64,000 bases of DNA, taken from G963663315 sp965116335 (GTDB taxonomy: Bacteria > Pseudomonadota > Gammaproteobacteria > Arenicellales > Poriferihabitantaceae). The stretch spans positions 1,488,001 to 1,552,000 of the forward strand of contig OZ220677.1 in the NCBI GenBank assembly GCA_965116335.1. The letters are read 5' to 3'. A program made the position numbers and the translations under genes. Numbering within the stretch: the stretch's first letter is position 1; the number at the start of each line of letters is the position of its first letter. Under the pieces are notes generated by a model. It was given only the letters and a program-made list of their open reading frames with translations, did no database searches and had not been told where the DNA came from. This document shows, in pieces, positions 25,914 through 35,583 of the stretch.

Positions 25914-28900
25914 CTGTGCATCTCTTCAATTACCAGAAAAGCAATCAGCTCAAAATCATCAAGCCCGGCAATCGTGTTCACAAGCGCAGTGGTGCGGCCT
26001 CCGGAAAACAGGCTGTCCAGGTCCTTTTCTTCTTTTACCTCAATCATTGACTGGATGGCAGAACTGAGTAGTTGGGACTGCTGAGCCATTTGCCGACCAT
26101 CGTCAGTGCGATCATTGAATAGTCGGCATACTGTCGGGATGGGTTCGGATTGCCCCTTGCAACTTGTCCGAACCAGATCAAGCAATCGCTTGACCTCGGT
26201 ATGATCCGCGATAATCTCTCCGTCATCAGAGATATAAACCAGATAATACGGATGCAGTCTGTTCTGCTGGTTGATGTTCACGCTGTGATGGATGTTGCGA
26301 AGCGCGAAGATTGTCCCTGGTGGCAGACCAGACTCGCGATTGGCTGAAACTACGGCATGAAGGCCATGGGGCATGTGCCCCAAATCACTGTTCTCTCTGG
26401 CGTAATTCAGAAGGTCCATGCGGAAATCGTTCAGACCAAGATCGGTAATGGAAACTCCGGTTTTCACATCCTCAAGCTCAATCACTTCATCCTTGAGACG
26501 CCTGAGTTGCTCCTTGCGGTAGGCGATCTCGCTGCTTTTCGCCGTGAGAACATTGTCGTCCCCGGTAGCGGTCACGTCGGCTATCATCATCCGGTTTTCG
26601 ACACGCTCTTTCAAATTGATGTACTCGTCAAGCGTAATGTCCGGCCAATAATTGACCAGTTGTATTTGGGCATTCGGTGAGCCGATACGATCAATCCGAC
26701 CAAAACGCTGGATGATCCTGACCGGATTCCAGTGAATGTCGTAATTAATGAGGTAGTCACAATCCTGAAGATTCTGGCCTTCGGAAAGGCAATCCGTACC
26801 GATCAGGACATCAAGCTCATTGCCGTCATCAGGCAGGGTCAGACGCTTTTCTTGTGCATGTGGCGAGAACAGCGTCAGAGTCGATTGGAAATTATAAGAC
26901 TTTCCCAGGGTTGTTTTCGGTGCATCGGATCCGGTCACCCTGGCCGTATTCAATCCCTGGTCCTTGAGTAACCCGGCTGCGATATTATCAAAAAGGTAAT
27001 TCGCCGTATCGGCGAAGGCCGTAAAAATCAGGATTTTTCGATTATCCTTATTTATGGGATTTTCGACCTTCTCCCGGATATGCGCTTTCAGGTGTTGGAG
27101 CTTGGCGTCGTCATCCGGCCCGATCAGGTCCATTGACGCAATGAGTGTATCAATAATCGCCAGATCGCCCCTCAGATCACGCTGCCAGGACGGAAGGTCC
27201 ATATCGGACAAGCTAATCTTGATCTTCTTACCAACGGTGAAGTCACCCAGGCCACTCAAGTCATCGTCGTCCGATTCAAAGTCAGAAATGTCGGACAGGT
27301 AATCCGGTATTCCCGACGTTTTTCCTGAGCACTCGAAGTCTGCGATGGCATTCAATGTACCGTTAAGATTCTGTTTCAGAGAACGAAGCGTCAGGCGAAA
27401 CGCCTCAACCGAGCTTTCCAGACGTTTCAGCAGGTTGGTCGTCATGAGTGCCTGGAGACTGCGTTCCCGATCAACCTGTCGGAGTCGTCCCTTGCCATCT
27501 CCAACCTCGGTATCATAGAGTTTCTCATACTTTTCGACCCGGCTTGGCAGGATGTAGCTGATGGGCGCGTACACAGCAAGCTTCAGCGACGTGAGGCGAG
27601 ACACGATCTCGTTCAGCTTCATGACATCCGGACGTTCTGTCAGCGGACAATGGAACGATAGCGGTTTGCGCCGCTCGGGGAACTCCCCAATATCTGCGGT
27701 ATCGTAGAATGCATCTATATGCTTGCGAGATCGTGCAATAGTCACCCTATCCAGAAGTTCAACAAAATCAAAATCCAGCATAGCCAGGATTGACGAGTCT
27801 GTACGCTTGTCTGGTGGAAAATTCGACCAATCATTAAATGCTTTTTGTGCCTTGCGGAAAATTTCCTCAATACTGGTTGTGGTTTTCAGTTTCTCATTGA
27901 GTAATTCAGACTGGCCTTCATAAGCGAGCGCAAGCTGGTTTCTCAGGTCAGTAAAACGGTTGTTCACCGGCGTCGCGGAGAGCATCAAAACCCGGGTCTT
28001 GACCCCCCCGCGCATGACTTGCTCCATCAGTTTCTGGTATCGGGTTTCCCTGTCCTTGAAAATATCGTTGTTGCGGAAATTGTGTGATTCATCAATTACG
28101 ACGAGATCGTAATTCCCCCAATTAACCTGGCTAATCGGCATGCCGAAGGAGTTACCGCTTGTTCGGGACAGGTCGGTGTGGCACAGCACGTCGTAATTGA
28201 GACGATCCTTGGTAAAGAGGTTGGTCGTGAGATTTCTGTTGAAGTTCAGCCAATTTTCGGCCAGCCTCTTTGGGCAAAGCACAAGCACAGCCTTGTTTCG
28301 CAATTCGTAATATTTGATCACCGCCAGCGCGGTGAAAGTCTTTCCCAGACCAACGCTGTCTGCCAGGATGCAACCGTTATAAGTTTCCAGCTTGTTAATG
28401 ATGCCGGTTGCCGCATCACGCTGAAAGTTGAAGAGCTTGTTCCAGATGGCGCTGTTCAGGTATCCGGTACGATCATTCGGTAATACATCTTCGTCAATTT
28501 CGTCCAGAAATTCATTGAAGATATTGTGAAGAATCAGGAAATAGATGCGCTCCGGCGAGTTCTCCTGATAGACGGATTCAATGTGCTGGCAAATCGCGTC
28601 GGTAACATCTTCGAGTTTTTCCGGGTCATTCCATATCTGGTCAAAAAGCGCAAGGTATCTGGCCACATCTCCGGCATCGTCAAAACGGTTGACGAAATTC
28701 GAAACTGCATCTCCTTTCTGCAAACCAAGATCAACAGCGGTGAATCCATTCACCGGCACATAGGCAATCTGATTGGCACCGTTCTCGACACAGATGAATG
28801 GTTGCATCAAGGCTTGAGTCTTGTTTGACTTGAACACCACTTTTTGGCGTATCCAGTCCGCACATTCCCGTGCGATGGCTCTTTGTGTGAGCTTGTTTCG

Positions 28901-29185
28901 GAGGTGGATTTCAAACTCGGAACCATACAAGGTACGCTCTCGTTGCGCCTTCGGAATAAAGAATTCTCTCCTCTCCTTCCTGAGGCGATCAGTCGCTCCT
29001 TCTGCAACGAAAGTCGGTGACGTAAATATGAACTCGACACTCTCGACCTTGCCCAACTCACTTTTCAAAGCCTCGAAGGCGTAGATTGAAAAGCACGGAG
29101 CCGAAATCTTTAGTTTAGTGTGCCGTTTCAGTACAGTGCGAAGGTCGTCACCGAGCAGGTTGCTGATGTTGTCTATGACCTGCAT
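25910..29185 (-). CDS. SNF2-type helicase with N-terminal PLD-like region
   Basis: 1,091 residues. The N-terminus (about 1-130) resembles the phospholipase D-like part found in this helicase group (FIFTSPTFVAEGATD). The helicase core has Walker A DSVGLGKTF (about 275), DESH box VVIDESHNF (about 365), a TPVNNR motif III and the C-terminal lobe with IGTDCLSEGQNLQDCDYLIN and RFGRIDRIGS (about 870-915). It is an ATP-driven DNA translocase. First gene of the composite operon with DUF4391, two Mod proteins, an AlbA protein and Res. Confidence 0.9.
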   Translation of the reverse strand: MQVIDNISNLLGDDLRTVLKRHTKLKISAPCFSIYAFEALKSELGKVESVEFIFTSPTFVAEGATDRLRKERREFFIPKAQRERTLYGSEFEIHLRNKLTQRAIARECADWIRQKVVFKSNKTQALMQPFICVENGANQIAYVPVNGFTAVDLGLQKGDAVSNFVNRFDDAGDVARYLALFDQIWNDPEKLEDVTDAICQHIESVYQENSPERIYFLILHNIFNEFLDEIDEDVLPNDRTGYLNSAIWNKLFNFQRDAATGIINKLETYNGCILADSVGLGKTFTALAVIKYYELRNKAVLVLCPKRLAENWLNFNRNLTTNLFTKDRLNYDVLCHTDLSRTSGNSFGMPISQVNWGNYDLVVIDESHNFRNNDIFKDRETRYQKLMEQVMRGGVKTRVLMLSATPVNNRFTDLRNQLALAYEGQSELLNEKLKTTTSIEEIFRKAQKAFNDWSNFPPDKRTDSSILAMLDFDFVELLDRVTIARSRKHIDAFYDTADIGEFPERRKPLSFHCPLTERPDVMKLNEIVSRLTSLKLAVYAPISYILPSRVEKYEKLYDTEVGDGKGRLRQVDRERSLQALMTTNLLKRLESSVEAFRLTLRSLKQNLNGTLNAIADFECSGKTSGIPDYLSDISDFESDDDDLSGLGDFTVGKKIKISLSDMDLPSWQRDLRGDLAIIDTLIASMDLIGPDDDAKLQHLKAHIREKVENPINKDNRKILIFTAFADTANYLFDNIAAGLLKDQGLNTARVTGSDAPKTTLGKSYNFQSTLTLFSPHAQEKRLTLPDDGNELDVLIGTDCLSEGQNLQDCDYLINYDIHWNPVRIIQRFGRIDRIGSPNAQIQLVNYWPDITLDEYINLKERVENRMMIADVTATGDDNVLTAKSSEIAYRKEQLRRLKDEVIELEDVKTGVSITDLGLNDFRMDLLNYARENSDLGHMPHGLHAVVSANRESGLPPGTIFALRNIHHSVNINQQNRLHPYYLVYISDDGEIIADHTEVKRLLDLVRTSCKGQSEPIPTVCRLFNDRTDDGRQMAQQSQLLSSAIQSMIEVKEEKDLDSLFSGGRTTALVNTIAGLDDFELIAFLVIEEMHR

Positions 29186-29232
29186 GCAGCTTCGGCAAAA
29201 TCAAAGGTCATGACTGCAAGAAAACCATCAAA

Positions 29233-29514
29233 TCACTCCTCCGTCCAGTCAACCACCTGGTAGAACTCTTCGCCCGGCTTGATCAGGCCGAGTTCGGAGC
29301 GGGCAATGGTCTCCACGCTTTCTCCTTCTGCTTTCAGGGCATTGACTTCGGCGCTGAATCGGCGGTTTTCCTGTGACTGCGTCTCGATAGTCTGTGTGGT
29401 CTGACTCACAGCCTGCTTGAGCCGGTACAAGTCAAACACATTCTTGTCACCGAACCACAGTGCGTACTGGGTTCCGGCGAACAGTGTCAGCAATAGGATA
29501 TTAAGCGGTCTCAA
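29233..29514 (-). CDS. ftsB: Cell-division protein FtsB
   Basis: About 93 residues: a transmembrane helix (PLNILLLTLFAGTQYALWF) followed by a coiled coil and the ending LGLIKPGEEFYQVVD, typical of FtsB. It links FtsL and FtsQ in the divisome. The start is uncertain: a TTG at 29514 gives the family's N-terminus (MRPLN). The longer frame, starting at 29604, overlaps eno by 62 bp. The neighbourhood pyrG-kdsA-eno-ftsB is the conserved gammaproteobacterial order. Confidence 0.85.
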   Translation of the reverse strand: MRPLNILLLTLFAGTQYALWFGDKNVFDLYRLKQAVSQTTQTIETQSQENRRFSAEVNALKAEGESVETIARSELGLIKPGEEFYQVVDWTEE

Positions 29515-29542
29515 GTCTTGTTTACCCGGTGTTTGACAGCAA

Positions 29543-30871
29543 TTATCCCCGGTGGCGTTGGAGATTAGAAAATGCGTCAATTCCCGCATAGCGCGCATTG
29601 TCACCCAGAATCTCCTCTATTTTCAAGAGTCGGTTGTACTTTGCCACTCTCTCTGAACGACACAGGGAGCCGGTTTTGATCTGCCCGGCCGATGTCGCCA
29701 CGGCCAGATCGGCAATGGTGGAATCCCCGGTTTCACCGGAGCGGTGGGAAATCGTGGCACTGTAACCAGCCTGTTGCGCCATCGCAATCGCGTCCAGGGT
29801 TTCTGTCAGGGTGCCGATCTGGTTGAGCTTGATCAAAATGGAATTGCCAATCCCCTGATCAATGCCCTTTTGCAGTATTTCAGTGTTGGTCACAAACAGG
29901 TCATCCCCGGTTAATTGCACGCAATCACCCAGCCGGTCGGTCAGCTCCTTCCAGCCCGCCCAGTCACTCTCCTGCATTCCGTCCTCGATACTGATCACCG
30001 GGTATTTGCCGACCCAGGCTTGCAAATAGTCGGCGAATTGCAACGCATCCAGCGCAAGGCCCTCAGCCGCCAGATGATATTTGCCGTCTCTATAGAATTC
30101 GGAGCTGGCTGCATCCAGCCCGATCATCACCTGTTCGCCGGGACGGTATCCTGCTTTTTCAATGGCCTGCATGATCAGGCTGATCGCCTCCTCATTGGAT
30201 TTGCATTGCGGGGCAAATCCGCCTTCATCCCCAACCCCGGTACTCAACCGATTCGCCAGTAATACCGATTTAAGGCAGTGGAATATCTCCACTCCGCAAC
30301 GCAATGCCTCCGAGTATTGATCAAAGCCGACCGGCAGAATCATAAACTCCTGAAAGTCAATCGCATTGTCGGCATGGGCACCGCCGTTGATAATGTTCAT
30401 TTGCGGCACGGGCAGAAGGAAATTCTGATTCCGGTAAATTGTGCCCAGATGTTCAAACAGGGGAATGCCCTGCGCGTTGGCGGCGGCATGGGCGGTGGCC
30501 AATGAAATACCCAACAGCGCATTGGCGCCCAGATTTTCCTTGTTGGCAGTGCCGTCGAGCTCAATCATTCGTCGGTCAATGCCCTGCTGATCATACGCAT
30601 CGTATCCGCACAGGGCAGAACCGAGAGACGAATTGACATGATGCACCGCTTTCAACACGCCTTTGCCGAGATAACGCTGCGGGTCATTATCGCGCAACTC
30701 CAGTGCTTCGAGAGAACCTGTCGAGGCGCCGGAAGGAACCGCGGCACTGCCTACGGTCTCATTTTCAAGCGTAACCTCGACGGCTACAGTGGGGTTTCCT
30801 CTGGAATCCAGGATTTCCCGGGCGTGAATATTACGGATGTTTGTATCGGTATCGCTGTCTGTTCGGATCAT
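29543..30871 (-). CDS. eno: Enolase (phosphopyruvate hydratase)
   Basis: 442 residues, near the usual 430. Start region IRNIHAREILDSRGNPTVAVE, catalytic/metal residues in VGDEGGFAP, SIEDGMQESDW and LTGDDLFVTN, and ISHRSGETGDSTIADLAV all match enolase. It converts 2-phosphoglycerate to phosphoenolpyruvate in glycolysis. Its start overlaps the kdsA stop by 4 bp, so the two are co-translated. A ten-residue N-terminal extension (MIRTDSDTDT) precedes the conserved start; a later start is not excluded. Confidence 0.97.
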   Translation of the reverse strand: MIRTDSDTDTNIRNIHAREILDSRGNPTVAVEVTLENETVGSAAVPSGASTGSLEALELRDNDPQRYLGKGVLKAVHHVNSSLGSALCGYDAYDQQGIDRRMIELDGTANKENLGANALLGISLATAHAAANAQGIPLFEHLGTIYRNQNFLLPVPQMNIINGGAHADNAIDFQEFMILPVGFDQYSEALRCGVEIFHCLKSVLLANRLSTGVGDEGGFAPQCKSNEEAISLIMQAIEKAGYRPGEQVMIGLDAASSEFYRDGKYHLAAEGLALDALQFADYLQAWVGKYPVISIEDGMQESDWAGWKELTDRLGDCVQLTGDDLFVTNTEILQKGIDQGIGNSILIKLNQIGTLTETLDAIAMAQQAGYSATISHRSGETGDSTIADLAVATSAGQIKTGSLCRSERVAKYNRLLKIEEILGDNARYAGIDAFSNLQRHRG

Positions 30872-31740
30872 GTTTTATTGTCCAGTTTAATTTCCTGCCG
30901 ATTGCTGGCTTCGCTCTTGTCTTCTACCTGTTGCTTTGCGACCCGGTCAATTTCTATCAGTTTGAGTAGCAGAGCTCGCATTTTGTCGAGCGGCCAGGCA
31001 TTCGGGCCGTCGCTGAATGCCCGCTCCGGGCTCGGATGGGTTTCCATGAACAGGCCATGAATACCGATCGCCATAGCCGCCCTGGACAGAACCGGAACAA
31101 ACTCCCTTTGCCCTCCTGACCTGTCTTGCCCTGCTCCCGGGAGTTGCACCGAATGGGTGGCATCAAATACCACCGGGCACTGCATACCTTTCATGATTTC
31201 CAGGCTTCGCATATCGACTACGAGGTTGTGATAGCCAAAACTGGAGCCGCGCTCACAGACCAGTATCTGCGCTCCCGGCCTTGCTGTTTTTGCCTTGTTA
31301 ACCACATGCTGCATCTCCTGGGGGGAAAGAAACTGTCCCTTTTTTATATTCACCGGACAACCTGATTGCGCCGCGGCCTGAATCAAATCGGTTTGCCGAC
31401 AAAGGAAAGCCGGAGTCTGAATCACATCCACACGGGTGGCTGCCTGTTCTACATCCTCGACACTGTGAACATCTGTCAATACCGGAACATCCAGTTCCTG
31501 CCTTACTTTTTGCAGAATTTCCAGCCCCTGCTCCCGTCCCGGTCCGCGCGGAGACGTGGCGGAGGTTCGGTTCGCCTTGTCAAAGGATGACTTGTAGATA
31601 AACGGGATGTCAAGCTGGCTGGTGATCTCTTTCAGCCTGGCGGCGGTTGACATCGCCATGGCCTCGGATTCGATCACACAGGGGCCAGCAATCAGGAAAA
31701 AGCGTCCCTGTGCCGATGCGCTGAAATCAGGCAGCTTCAT
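30868..31740 (-). CDS. kdsA: 3-deoxy-8-phosphooctulonate synthase
   Basis: 290 residues. The signature FFLIAGPCVIESE, YKSSFDKANRTS and VFDATHSVQLPG are those of KdsA, which condenses arabinose 5-phosphate with phosphoenolpyruvate to form Kdo 8-phosphate for lipopolysaccharide. It lies 12 bp after pyrG and overlaps eno. The tail is rich in Lys/Glu. KdsD is in the window (34107), but the phosphatase KdsC is not. Confidence 0.97.
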   Translation of the reverse strand: MKLPDFSASAQGRFFLIAGPCVIESEAMAMSTAARLKEITSQLDIPFIYKSSFDKANRTSATSPRGPGREQGLEILQKVRQELDVPVLTDVHSVEDVEQAATRVDVIQTPAFLCRQTDLIQAAAQSGCPVNIKKGQFLSPQEMQHVVNKAKTARPGAQILVCERGSSFGYHNLVVDMRSLEIMKGMQCPVVFDATHSVQLPGAGQDRSGGQREFVPVLSRAAMAIGIHGLFMETHPSPERAFSDGPNAWPLDKMRALLLKLIEIDRVAKQQVEDKSEASNRQEIKLDNKT

Positions 31741-31752
31741 GGTCGGAGCCGT

Positions 31753-33396
31753 TCATCGCGACAGGACATCGGAGCGTGACTTCTGGTAATCGAGACCCGC
31801 CTTGACATAGTCGCTGAACATTTTATGACCATCCCTGGGCGAAGAAGTGAATTCCGGATGAAACTGGCAGGCGACAAACCACGGATGATCGTCGAGTTCA
31901 ATGATTTCCACCAGCCCGTTACCGGACAGCCCGGAGAAAACCAGGCCGTGCCGTTCAAACTCATTCATGTAATTGTTGTTGAATTCATAGCGATGCCGGT
32001 GACGTTCGCGTATGACATCCGATTGGTAAATCTGCCGATAGCGGGCGTTTTCCTTCAGGTAGACATTCTGCGCCCCGAGACGCATCGTTCCACCGAGTGC
32101 GGTGGTTTCGTCCCGCAATTCAAGATTTCCAGTGTCATCCACCCATTCCGTGATCAGGGCAATCACCGGATCAGGGGTATTGCGGTCGAATTCAGTGCTG
32201 TGCGCCTTGCAAAGACCGATCACATTGCGCGCGAATTCAATAACCGCAACCTGCATCCCCATACAAATACCCAGATAAGGAATCTTATGTATGCGGGCAT
32301 ATTGTGCAGCCAGAATCATTCCTTCCACTCCCCTCTCTCCGAACCCGCCCGGCACCAGAATGGCATCGGCACCTTCCAATACCCCGGGTCCGTCTGCTTC
32401 CAGTGCGGTAGAATCTATATAGTGGATGTCTATCTCGGTCAACGTGTGAATACCGGCATGACTCAACGCCTCGGAAAGCGACTTGTATGACTCGGTCAGG
32501 CTAATATACTTGCCAACCATGCAGATCCTGATTTTATTGACCGGATTACGGATATTTTTACTGACCTTGCGCCATTCAGACAAATCGGGCGGGCCAGCGT
32601 CAATCATCAACTGAGACGTAACCAGCTGGTCCATTTTCTGTTCGACATACAACTCTGGAATATCATAGATATTGTCCACATCCACCCCGGAGATAACGGC
32701 GGCTTCCTCTACATTGGTAAACAACGCGATTTTGCGCCTCGCATCATCCGGCAGAGTCTCACGCACACGGCACAGCAAGATGTCAGGCTGTATCCCGATT
32801 GACCGCATTTCCTTGACCGAGTGTTGAGTCGGCTTGGTCTTTATTTCACCCGCAACCTGGATTTCCGGGACCAGAGTAAGGTGAATAAACAAGGTATTCT
32901 GTCTGCCGTGCAGAACCCGCATCTGCCGGATGGCTTCCAGAAACGGCAGGGATTCGATGTCGCCGACAGTGCCCCCAATCTCGACCAGCGCAATCTGTGC
33001 GTTGCCCGCGCCTTCCACGATGGATGATTTTATTTCGTCGGTAATATGGGGAATGACCTGCACAGTCCCGCCCAGATAGTCCCCCCTGCGTTCCTTGCTG
33101 ATCACCCTTTCATAAATCTGGCCGGTGGTGAAGTTGTTGTCCTTGCACATGGTAGTACGGACAAATCTTTCGTAATGTCCCAGATCAAGGTCGGTTTCGG
33201 CTCCGTCTTCCGTGACAAACACTTCGCCGTGCTGAAACGGGCTCATTGTGCCGGGATCGACATTGATGTAAGGGTCCAGCTTCAGCAGGGTGACCTCAAT
33301 TCCCCGCGCTTCGAGGATGCTGCCGAGAGAGGCCGAGGCAATACCCTTGCCCAGTGAAGAAACCACGCCCCCCGTAACGAATATATATTTGGTCAT
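31753..33396 (-). CDS. pyrG: CTP synthase
   Basis: 547 residues. N-terminal synthetase domain starts MTKYIFVTGGVVSSLGKGIA; the C-terminal glutaminase has GICMGMQ (nucleophile Cys) and the FHPEF His/Glu pair. It aminates UTP to CTP. First gene of the pyrG-kdsA-eno-ftsB operon. No anomaly. Confidence 0.98.
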   Translation of the reverse strand: MTKYIFVTGGVVSSLGKGIASASLGSILEARGIEVTLLKLDPYINVDPGTMSPFQHGEVFVTEDGAETDLDLGHYERFVRTTMCKDNNFTTGQIYERVISKERRGDYLGGTVQVIPHITDEIKSSIVEGAGNAQIALVEIGGTVGDIESLPFLEAIRQMRVLHGRQNTLFIHLTLVPEIQVAGEIKTKPTQHSVKEMRSIGIQPDILLCRVRETLPDDARRKIALFTNVEEAAVISGVDVDNIYDIPELYVEQKMDQLVTSQLMIDAGPPDLSEWRKVSKNIRNPVNKIRICMVGKYISLTESYKSLSEALSHAGIHTLTEIDIHYIDSTALEADGPGVLEGADAILVPGGFGERGVEGMILAAQYARIHKIPYLGICMGMQVAVIEFARNVIGLCKAHSTEFDRNTPDPVIALITEWVDDTGNLELRDETTALGGTMRLGAQNVYLKENARYRQIYQSDVIRERHRHRYEFNNNYMNEFERHGLVFSGLSGNGLVEIIELDDHPWFVACQFHPEFTSSPRDGHKMFSDYVKAGLDYQKSRSDVLSR

Positions 33397-33726
33397 TAAC
33401 AGCAGGCAGATTGTGGGATTCAGTCCTTGTGGTTAGCAAAATCGCCGGGGCAGATTACCAAATAGCCGACTATTAATCAATCGACACTTGGCGACACTTG
33501 GCGCATGGGATGACGGTTGTGTCCCCCCATCACACCCGCGGTCTGCGGGATGTGATTCCCCCTCAAGGGGGGAATGATTATCAATCCGACATCGTAGGGG
33601 AGGGTCTCTGTGCCCTCCCGCAACCGCCGGAACGGGTATCAACGATAGCGGGCACCCACAGAGGGGCACCCCTACGCATCATTTAATCACAAAGCCCATA
33701 TTATTGTGGATTCCCGTTTTCCTTCA
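33397..33726. other. Gene-free stretch with repeats upstream of pyrG
   Basis: No supportable gene. It holds a short tandem (CGACACTTGG twice, 33481-33499), a strong hairpin ATTCCCCCT/AGGGGGGAAT near 33555-33575 and the palindromic element at 33594-33675. Part must also serve as the pyrG promoter. Confidence 0.6.
33594..33675. repeat. 82-bp MITE-like palindromic element
   Basis: Ends GTAGGGG and CCCCTAC with imperfect arms of about 28 bp (containing CTCTGTGCCCTCCCGC and GCGGGCACCCACAGAGG) around a 26-base centre. Such GTAGGGG...CCCCTAC units are usually dispersed, but only one copy is in this window. Confidence 0.6.
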
Positions 33727-34047
33727 TCATTCGGTCGCCTTTTTCTGGCTTTGCTCGTATTTTTCCAGTTGCTCAGGCGTCGCTTTTTGCTGGTATGCGG
33801 TCTTGTATTCGCTATATGGCATGCCGTAGATGATTTCCCGCGCCTGGTCGTAGTCGAGTTCGATGCCCTGGTCACGGGCTGCGCTCATGTACCACTTGGA
33901 GAAACAGTTGCGGCAGAAATAAGCCAGATTCATCAGGTCGATATTTTGCACTTCTGGATTTCTGCGTAAATGATCGATCATTTTCCTGAAGACCGCCGCT
34001 TCGATTTGAGTGCTTTGGAGAGCATTTATTTCCGGTAATTCAGTCAT
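33727..34047 (-). CDS. DUF1244 domain protein
   Basis: 106 residues. The DUF1244 core is clear: QIEAAVFRKMIDHLR, NIDLMNLAYFCRNCFSKWY and IYGMPYSEYKTAYQ, with two cysteines (CRNC) that may bind metal. Function unknown; conserved in proteobacteria. Divergent from kdsD with a 60-bp gap. The C-terminus is lysine/glutamate-rich. Confidence 0.9.
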   Translation of the reverse strand: MTELPEINALQSTQIEAAVFRKMIDHLRRNPEVQNIDLMNLAYFCRNCFSKWYMSAARDQGIELDYDQAREIIYGMPYSEYKTAYQQKATPEQLEKYEQSQKKATE

Positions 34048-34106
34048 GGTTCATTCTCTGTCAATTATGATTGCGCCTTTTGATATACTCTACCTGTAGC
34101 CAAAAT

Positions 34107-35117
34107 ATGTCAACTATGCCCGCCCCGAAACCAGAAACCGACGCTGTCAGTTACGCGCGCTCTGTCATAGAGATTGAGGCGGCTGCGGTGCTTGCCCTGC
34201 CGGGTCGCCTGGACAGCGGATTTGATGAGGCTTGCAGTATGATACTCCGGTGCACTGGAAGGGTTGTCGTTATTGGCATGGGCAAATCGGGGCATATTGG
34301 CGGCAAGATTGCAGCTACTCTGGCGAGTACCGGCACACCCGCTTTTTTCCTGCATCCGGGAGAAGCCAGTCATGGCGACCTGGGGATGCTGACCACGCGC
34401 GACCTGGTTATCGCTATTTCCAATTCAGGTGAAACTGCGGAGGTGATTTCGATCATTCCGATCGTCAAACTGCTCGGTGTCCAGATGATTGCGATGACCG
34501 GCAACCCGGCCTCGACACTGGGGCATCAGTCCGATGCCCACCTGAATGTCGGCGTGGACAGGGAAGCGTGTCCACACAACCTCGCGCCGACCGCGAGCAC
34601 AACCGCAACTCTGGTCATGGGCGATGCACTGGCGGTAGCGGTGCAGAAACTGCGCGGATTTTCAATCCAGGATTTCGCCCGAACCCATCCCGGCGGCATG
34701 CTGGGCAGGCGTCTGTTGCTATATGCCCGCGACCTGATGCACACAGGCGATGAGCTTCCTCTGGTCAGACAGCAGGCAACCATGGACAAGCTATTGCTCG
34801 AAATGTCCTCCAAATCATTAGGAATGGTCGGTGTAGTGGGTAAGGACAACCGATTACTGGGTATGTTCACCGATGGGGATTTACGGCGAGCGCTGGAGAA
34901 AGAGGTGAATGTATATCAGAGTAAGGCGGAGGATTTGATGACCAGAGATCCGTTTACCATCGACCCGGATACACTGGCGGAGGAAATTGTCAAAACCATG
35001 AGAGACTTCGCGCAACAGGGGCCACATGCGATCAATGGTCTGTTCGTCGTGGACGAAAACCATCAGGTAGTGGGGGCACTGAACACTCATGACCTGCTGC
35101 GTAGCGGAGTCATATAA
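34107..35117 (+). CDS. kdsD: Arabinose-5-phosphate isomerase
   Basis: 336 residues from ATG 34107 (ATG 34116 is possible; the frame is open from 34071). SIS domain with VVIGMGKSGHIGGKIAATLAS and HPGEASHGDLGML, then two CBS domains (about 210-335). KdsD makes arabinose 5-phosphate for Kdo. It is followed directly by lptC, 3 bp on, whereas kdsC normally stands between them. Confidence 0.93.
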   Translation: MSTMPAPKPETDAVSYARSVIEIEAAAVLALPGRLDSGFDEACSMILRCTGRVVVIGMGKSGHIGGKIAATLASTGTPAFFLHPGEASHGDLGMLTTRDLVIAISNSGETAEVISIIPIVKLLGVQMIAMTGNPASTLGHQSDAHLNVGVDREACPHNLAPTASTTATLVMGDALAVAVQKLRGFSIQDFARTHPGGMLGRRLLLYARDLMHTGDELPLVRQQATMDKLLLEMSSKSLGMVGVVGKDNRLLGMFTDGDLRRALEKEVNVYQSKAEDLMTRDPFTIDPDTLAEEIVKTMRDFAQQGPHAINGLFVVDENHQVVGALNTHDLLRSGVI

Positions 35118-35120
35118 TCC

Positions 35121-35567
35121 ATGCGCCTGATCAGGGAAAATCTGGTGCTGGTCGGGGTGCTGGCCGGCATATTCATCGTTATCTCCCTGTCATCTGTCTG
35201 GAGTCAGTTCAATTTGCTGGGCGAACCGGACAGCGTAAACACGCTCGGCGCGAATGACCCGGACTATTTCATCGAGAACCTGACTTCGATCACTATCGGG
35301 GAAAACCAGAGGAAATACCGAATGACCGCCGACAGGCTGGTACATTATCCTGTCGCAGGCCGATCACTACTGAATAATCCGCAAATCACACAATATGTTT
35401 CCGATCAATCTCTGAGCTATACTTATGCGGACCGGGGGTGGATATATGATGATCAGTCCACTGTCTTTCTGGATGGCAACGTCCGGGTCTCCGATACCCG
35501 GGATGGCGTTCCCCACAGTGTAGCCACATCGGATAAAATGACGATTAATCTGGAAGGTAAGCGATAA
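35121..35567 (+). CDS. lptC: LPS export protein LptC
   Basis: 148 residues, short for LptC (about 190). An N-terminal membrane anchor (LVLVGVLAGIFIVISLSSVW) precedes a periplasmic beta-jellyroll (DPDYFIENLTSITIGENQ, later LDGNVRVSDT). LptC hands LPS from LptB2FG to LptA. In operon with kdsD and lptA. Confidence 0.85.
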   Translation: MRLIRENLVLVGVLAGIFIVISLSSVWSQFNLLGEPDSVNTLGANDPDYFIENLTSITIGENQRKYRMTADRLVHYPVAGRSLLNNPQITQYVSDQSLSYTYADRGWIYDDQSTVFLDGNVRVSDTRDGVPHSVATSDKMTINLEGKR

Positions 35568-35583
35568 GAAGGAGGGAAAACGA

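Noticed and set aside
33433..33669. Open frame in the pyrG upstream region
   Set aside because: Low-complexity product made from palindromic repeats.
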